A stretch of DNA of 64,000 nucleotides, taken from positions 48,895 through 112,894 of the forward strand of contig JARLJI010000016.1 of assembly GCA_031291295.1 (NCBI GenBank). Reading direction: 5' to 3'. This stretch comes from Rhodoferax sp. GTDB taxonomy: Bacteria > Pseudomonadota > Gammaproteobacteria > Burkholderiales > Burkholderiaceae_C. Both the position numbers and the translations under genes were made by a program. Below are positions 61,808 through 64,000 of the stretch, piece by piece. The notes under the pieces were generated by a model that was given only the letters and a program-made list of their open reading frames with translations, was not told where the DNA came from and made no database searches. Positions within the stretch are counted from its first letter, which is position 1; each line of letters starts with the position of its first letter.

Positions 61808-62944
61808 ATGAACCCGAACTTCCAGCGCCTGATGAATGAAGCCGCCCAGATGACCCGATCCGGCCAGCTGATGGCCGCGACGCAGGCTATCCAGCGCGCC
61901 CTGCGCGGCGATGCCGACGAGGCGGCTGCGCCGGCGGGCGACGCGCGCTTGGATGAGTTGCGCCCGACAGCGCGCGACAACCACTCGATCGTGCTCGACG
62001 GGCTGGTGCGCGTGATCGACGAGGCGACCGCGAAAGTATCCGTGCCCGCACCAGCCCACGACCCCGCGATCGAACGCTGGAGCGATGCCAGCTTCACCCA
62101 CGGCGGGCGCAGCGTCGCCTACAAGCTCTATGTACCGCCACTCGCCGCCGGCAGCACCGCGACGCCGCGGCCGCTGGTGCTGATGCTGCATGGCTGCACG
62201 CAGAACCCCGCCGATTTCGCGGCCGGCACCCGGATGAACGCGCTGGCGCGCGAGCAGGGTTTTATCGTGCTGTACCCGGCGCAGACCCAGCGCGGCAACG
62301 CACAGCGCTGCTGGAACTGGTTCAAGACCCAGCACCAGCAGCGCGGCCGGGGTGAGCCGGCGCTGCTGGCGGCGCTGACGCTGTCGATCATGGCGTGCGA
62401 GAACATCGACCCGGCGCGCGTCTACGTCGCCGGGCTGTCGGCCGGCGGCGCCATGGCCGACATCCTCGGGCGCTGCTACCCCGAGCTGTTCGCCGCCGTG
62501 GGCGTGCACTCCGGGCTGCCGGCCGGCGCCGCCTCCGATCTGCCGTCGGCGCTGGCCGCCATGCAAGGCGGCCCCACAACCGGGGTGGTGGCAGCGCAGG
62601 GCACGGGCGCGGTGCCGCCGGTCATCGTGTTCCACGGCGACGCCGATGCGACAGTGCATCCGCGCAACGGCGCCGCGCTGGTGAGCGCTGCGCAGGGCAG
62701 CAGCAATGGGGGCGCCGCGCCGCGCGTCAGCGAAGGCCGATCGGCGCAGGGCCAGGGCTTCACGCGCAGCGAGCACCTGGCGGGCGACGGCAGCGTGGCG
62801 GTCGAGCACTGGCGGCTGCACGGCGCTGGCCATGCCTGGTCGGGCGGCAGCGCGCAGGGCAGCTTTACCGATCCGAGAGGCTGGGACGCCAGCGCCGAGA
62901 TGCTGCGCTTTTTCCTGGCGCACCCGAAAAAGGTGCAGGGCTGA
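61808..62944 (+). CDS. PHB depolymerase family esterase (LpqC-like)
   Basis: A 378-aa esterase. After a helical N-terminal part the catalytic core has VLMLHGCTQNPADFAAGT, nucleophile Ser211 (YVAGLSAGGAM), Asp in FHGDADATVHPRN, and His in GAGHAWSGG. No signal peptide is visible, so despite family resemblance to secreted depolymerases it may be cytosolic or leave by another route. Downstream of the CopG-type gene. Confidence 0.88.
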   Translation: MNPNFQRLMNEAAQMTRSGQLMAATQAIQRALRGDADEAAAPAGDARLDELRPTARDNHSIVLDGLVRVIDEATAKVSVPAPAHDPAIERWSDASFTHGGRSVAYKLYVPPLAAGSTATPRPLVLMLHGCTQNPADFAAGTRMNALAREQGFIVLYPAQTQRGNAQRCWNWFKTQHQQRGRGEPALLAALTLSIMACENIDPARVYVAGLSAGGAMADILGRCYPELFAAVGVHSGLPAGAASDLPSALAAMQGGPTTGVVAAQGTGAVPPVIVFHGDADATVHPRNGAALVSAAQGSSNGGAAPRVSEGRSAQGQGFTRSEHLAGDGSVAVEHWRLHGAGHAWSGGSAQGSFTDPRGWDASAEMLRFFLAHPKKVQG

Positions 62945-63075
62945 ACGACCCGGTGGGAGCGTCGCGGCTGGCCGGCCGAAGACGAGGCGAGCAAGGGCTG
63001 ACGGCGGGGGCGCCGCGCCCCTTTCATCTCGCTTGGGCCGGCTTTAGTGTGGGTGCCAGGGCCGCACTCCAGCGC

Positions 63076-64000
63076 TCAGGTACGCGCAGGCAGCACGGTT
63101 CCTGTGCATTCGCCAAAGCCGATACGCGCAGCGCCGGGCTTTTCACACCAGCCGCGCAGAACCACCGCATCACCGTCTTCCAGGTAGGTGCGCGTCTGGC
63201 CGTTCGGCAGCGTGAGCGCCTGCTTGTCGCCGACCGTCAACTCGATCAGCGCGCCGGCCTGGTCCAGCGTCGGGCCTGACAGGGTGCCGGTGCCTAGCAG
63301 ATCGCCCGGCTGCAGGTTGCAGCCATTGACCGTGTGGTGTGCCACCATCTGGGCCACCGTCCAGTAAGCGTGCCGGTAGCTGGTGTGCGTCAGGCGTGCA
63401 GCGTCCTGGCCCTGCTCGCGCATGGGCTGGGTTTGCAGCAAGACTTCGAGCTGCACGTCAATCGCACCCTGCGCCCGGTTGGCGGGTGCATCCAGATAGG
63501 GCAGCGGCTGCGGATCGTCAGTTGGCCGCGTGAAGGCGACGCGGTATGGGGCCAGCGCCTCCAGCGTCACGATCCAGGGGGAAATGGTGGTGGCGAAATT
63601 CTTCGACAGGAAGGGCCCTAGCGGCTGGTATTCCCAGGCCTGGAGGTCGCGTGCCGACCAGTCATTGAGCAGGCACATCCCGAACACGCTGGCCTCGGCC
63701 TCGGTGATGGCGATGGGCTCGCCGGGTGCATTGCCGCCGCCGATGAAGACGCCCATTTCCAGTTCATAGTCCAGCCGCTTGCACGGGCCAAACACGGGTT
63801 GCTGCGCGCCGGCTGGCAGGGTCTGGCCGACTGGCCGGGGGAAGGACTGGCCGGACACGCCGATGCTGGAGGCCCGGCCGTGGTAACCAATCGGAATCCA
63901 CTTGAAATTGGGCAGCAGCGGGTTATCGGGGCGGAACTGGCGGCCGATATTGGTGGCGTGATAGACCGAGGTGTAGAAGTCGGTGTAGTCGCCGATGCGC
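63076..64000 (-). CDS. fahA: Fumarylacetoacetase, C-terminal part (partial)
   Basis: A 308-codon 3' part; the 5' end lies outside the window. Hydrolyses fumarylacetoacetate to fumarate and acetoacetate, the last step of the homogentisate route of tyrosine and phenylalanine breakdown. Visible are the metal-ligand and catalytic region DYTDFYTSVYHATNIGR, YHGRASSIGVSGQ, KRLDYELEMGVFIGGGN, LNDWSARDLQAWEY and the downstream NGCNLQPGDLLGTGTLSGP. Confidence 0.95.
   Translation of the reverse strand, partial: RIGDYTDFYTSVYHATNIGRQFRPDNPLLPNFKWIPIGYHGRASSIGVSGQSFPRPVGQTLPAGAQQPVFGPCKRLDYELEMGVFIGGGNAPGEPIAITEAEASVFGMCLLNDWSARDLQAWEYQPLGPFLSKNFATTISPWIVTLEALAPYRVAFTRPTDDPQPLPYLDAPANRAQGAIDVQLEVLLQTQPMREQGQDAARLTHTSYRHAYWTVAQMVAHHTVNGCNLQPGDLLGTGTLSGPTLDQAGALIELTVGDKQALTLPNGQTRTYLEDGDAVVLRGWCEKPGAARIGFGECTGTVLPART

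Noticed and set aside
1..64000. CRISPR arrays, rRNA operons, canonical tRNAs, intact insertion sequences
   Set aside because: No regularly spaced repeats, no rRNA-like sequence, no complete cloverleaf other than the tRNA-like part of tmRNA, and no transposase gene were seen on either strand by eye.

Overview
The window looks like chromosome from a GC-rich betaproteobacterium of the family Comamonadaceae (Polaromonas, Rhodoferax or Variovorax type). This rests on the ompA-ubiG-gph-ssrA order beside gyrA, the glnA-ntrB-ntrC cluster with a sigma-54 promoter, the PHA granule and depolymerase genes, the GGAGACA-type ribosome binding sites, and short GCTATNAAA..TA.AGC-type intergenic palindromes that I associate with this family. 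The genus call is inference; no rRNA gene is present to settle it.

Layout. (1) 1-5587, housekeeping: 5' end of a secreted DUF2059-like gene, gyrA, an OmpA-family porin, ubiG, gph and tmRNA (ssrA) with a strong terminator. (2) 5625-29098, a 23.5-kb accessory catabolic cluster. A leftward run (14652 to 5625) encodes a Gfo/Idh oxidoreductase, an IclR regulator, a KSTD-like flavoprotein, a NIPSNAP protein, a TIM-barrel isomerase/dehydratase-like protein, an acyl-CoA dehydrogenase, a CoA-transferase and a shikimate dehydrogenase homologue. A rightward set encodes a second, divergent AroE-like protein, a second KSTD-like flavoprotein, SDRs, a complete branched-chain-amino-acid-type ABC transporter with its binding protein, an extended SDR, an AraC regulator (leftward), and a final SDR/KSTD-like/NIPSNAP operon. 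(3) 29099-29532, about 430 bases with no convincing gene. (4) 29533-34181, small conserved genes, rsuA, an EI24-type membrane protein and a molybdopterin-binding-domain protein. (5) 34182-39944, nitrogen control (glnA, ntrB, ntrC) and exonuclease III. (6) 39945-48421, phasin-like protein, BktB-type thiolase, folA, thyA, TMEM175-like channel, lipase-like hydrolase, FAD-linked oxidase, DUF2069, YihY/BrkB. (7) 48487-54019, xanthine dehydrogenase subunits divergent from a purine permease. (8) 54072-64000, thioredoxin-like protein, hydrolase, O-acetylhomoserine sulfhydrylase, CBS protein, intracellular PHA depolymerase, GST, cupin, MFS transporter, CopG-type regulator, PHB-depolymerase-like esterase and the 3' part of fumarylacetoacetase.

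How the accessory cluster may work: importer, ring-OH oxidoreductases (Gfo/Idh, AroE-like, SDRs), a TIM-barrel dehydratase candidate, three flavoproteins of the 3-ketosteroid delta1-dehydrogenase type, then CoA transfer and acyl-CoA dehydrogenation. This combination suggests catabolism of an alicyclic, oxygenated carboxylic acid (quinate-, shikimate- or oxocyclohexanecarboxylate-like) by stepwise oxidation and desaturation. The substrate is not shown by the sequence. Two regulatory circuits are visible. A 33-bp inverted repeat overlaps the -35 boxes of two divergent promoters beside the IclR-controlled operons. A 35-bp element with 29 identical positions lies upstream of both SDR-led operons, one copy next to the AraC gene. 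No CRISPR array, rRNA, canonical tRNA or intact insertion sequence was seen.
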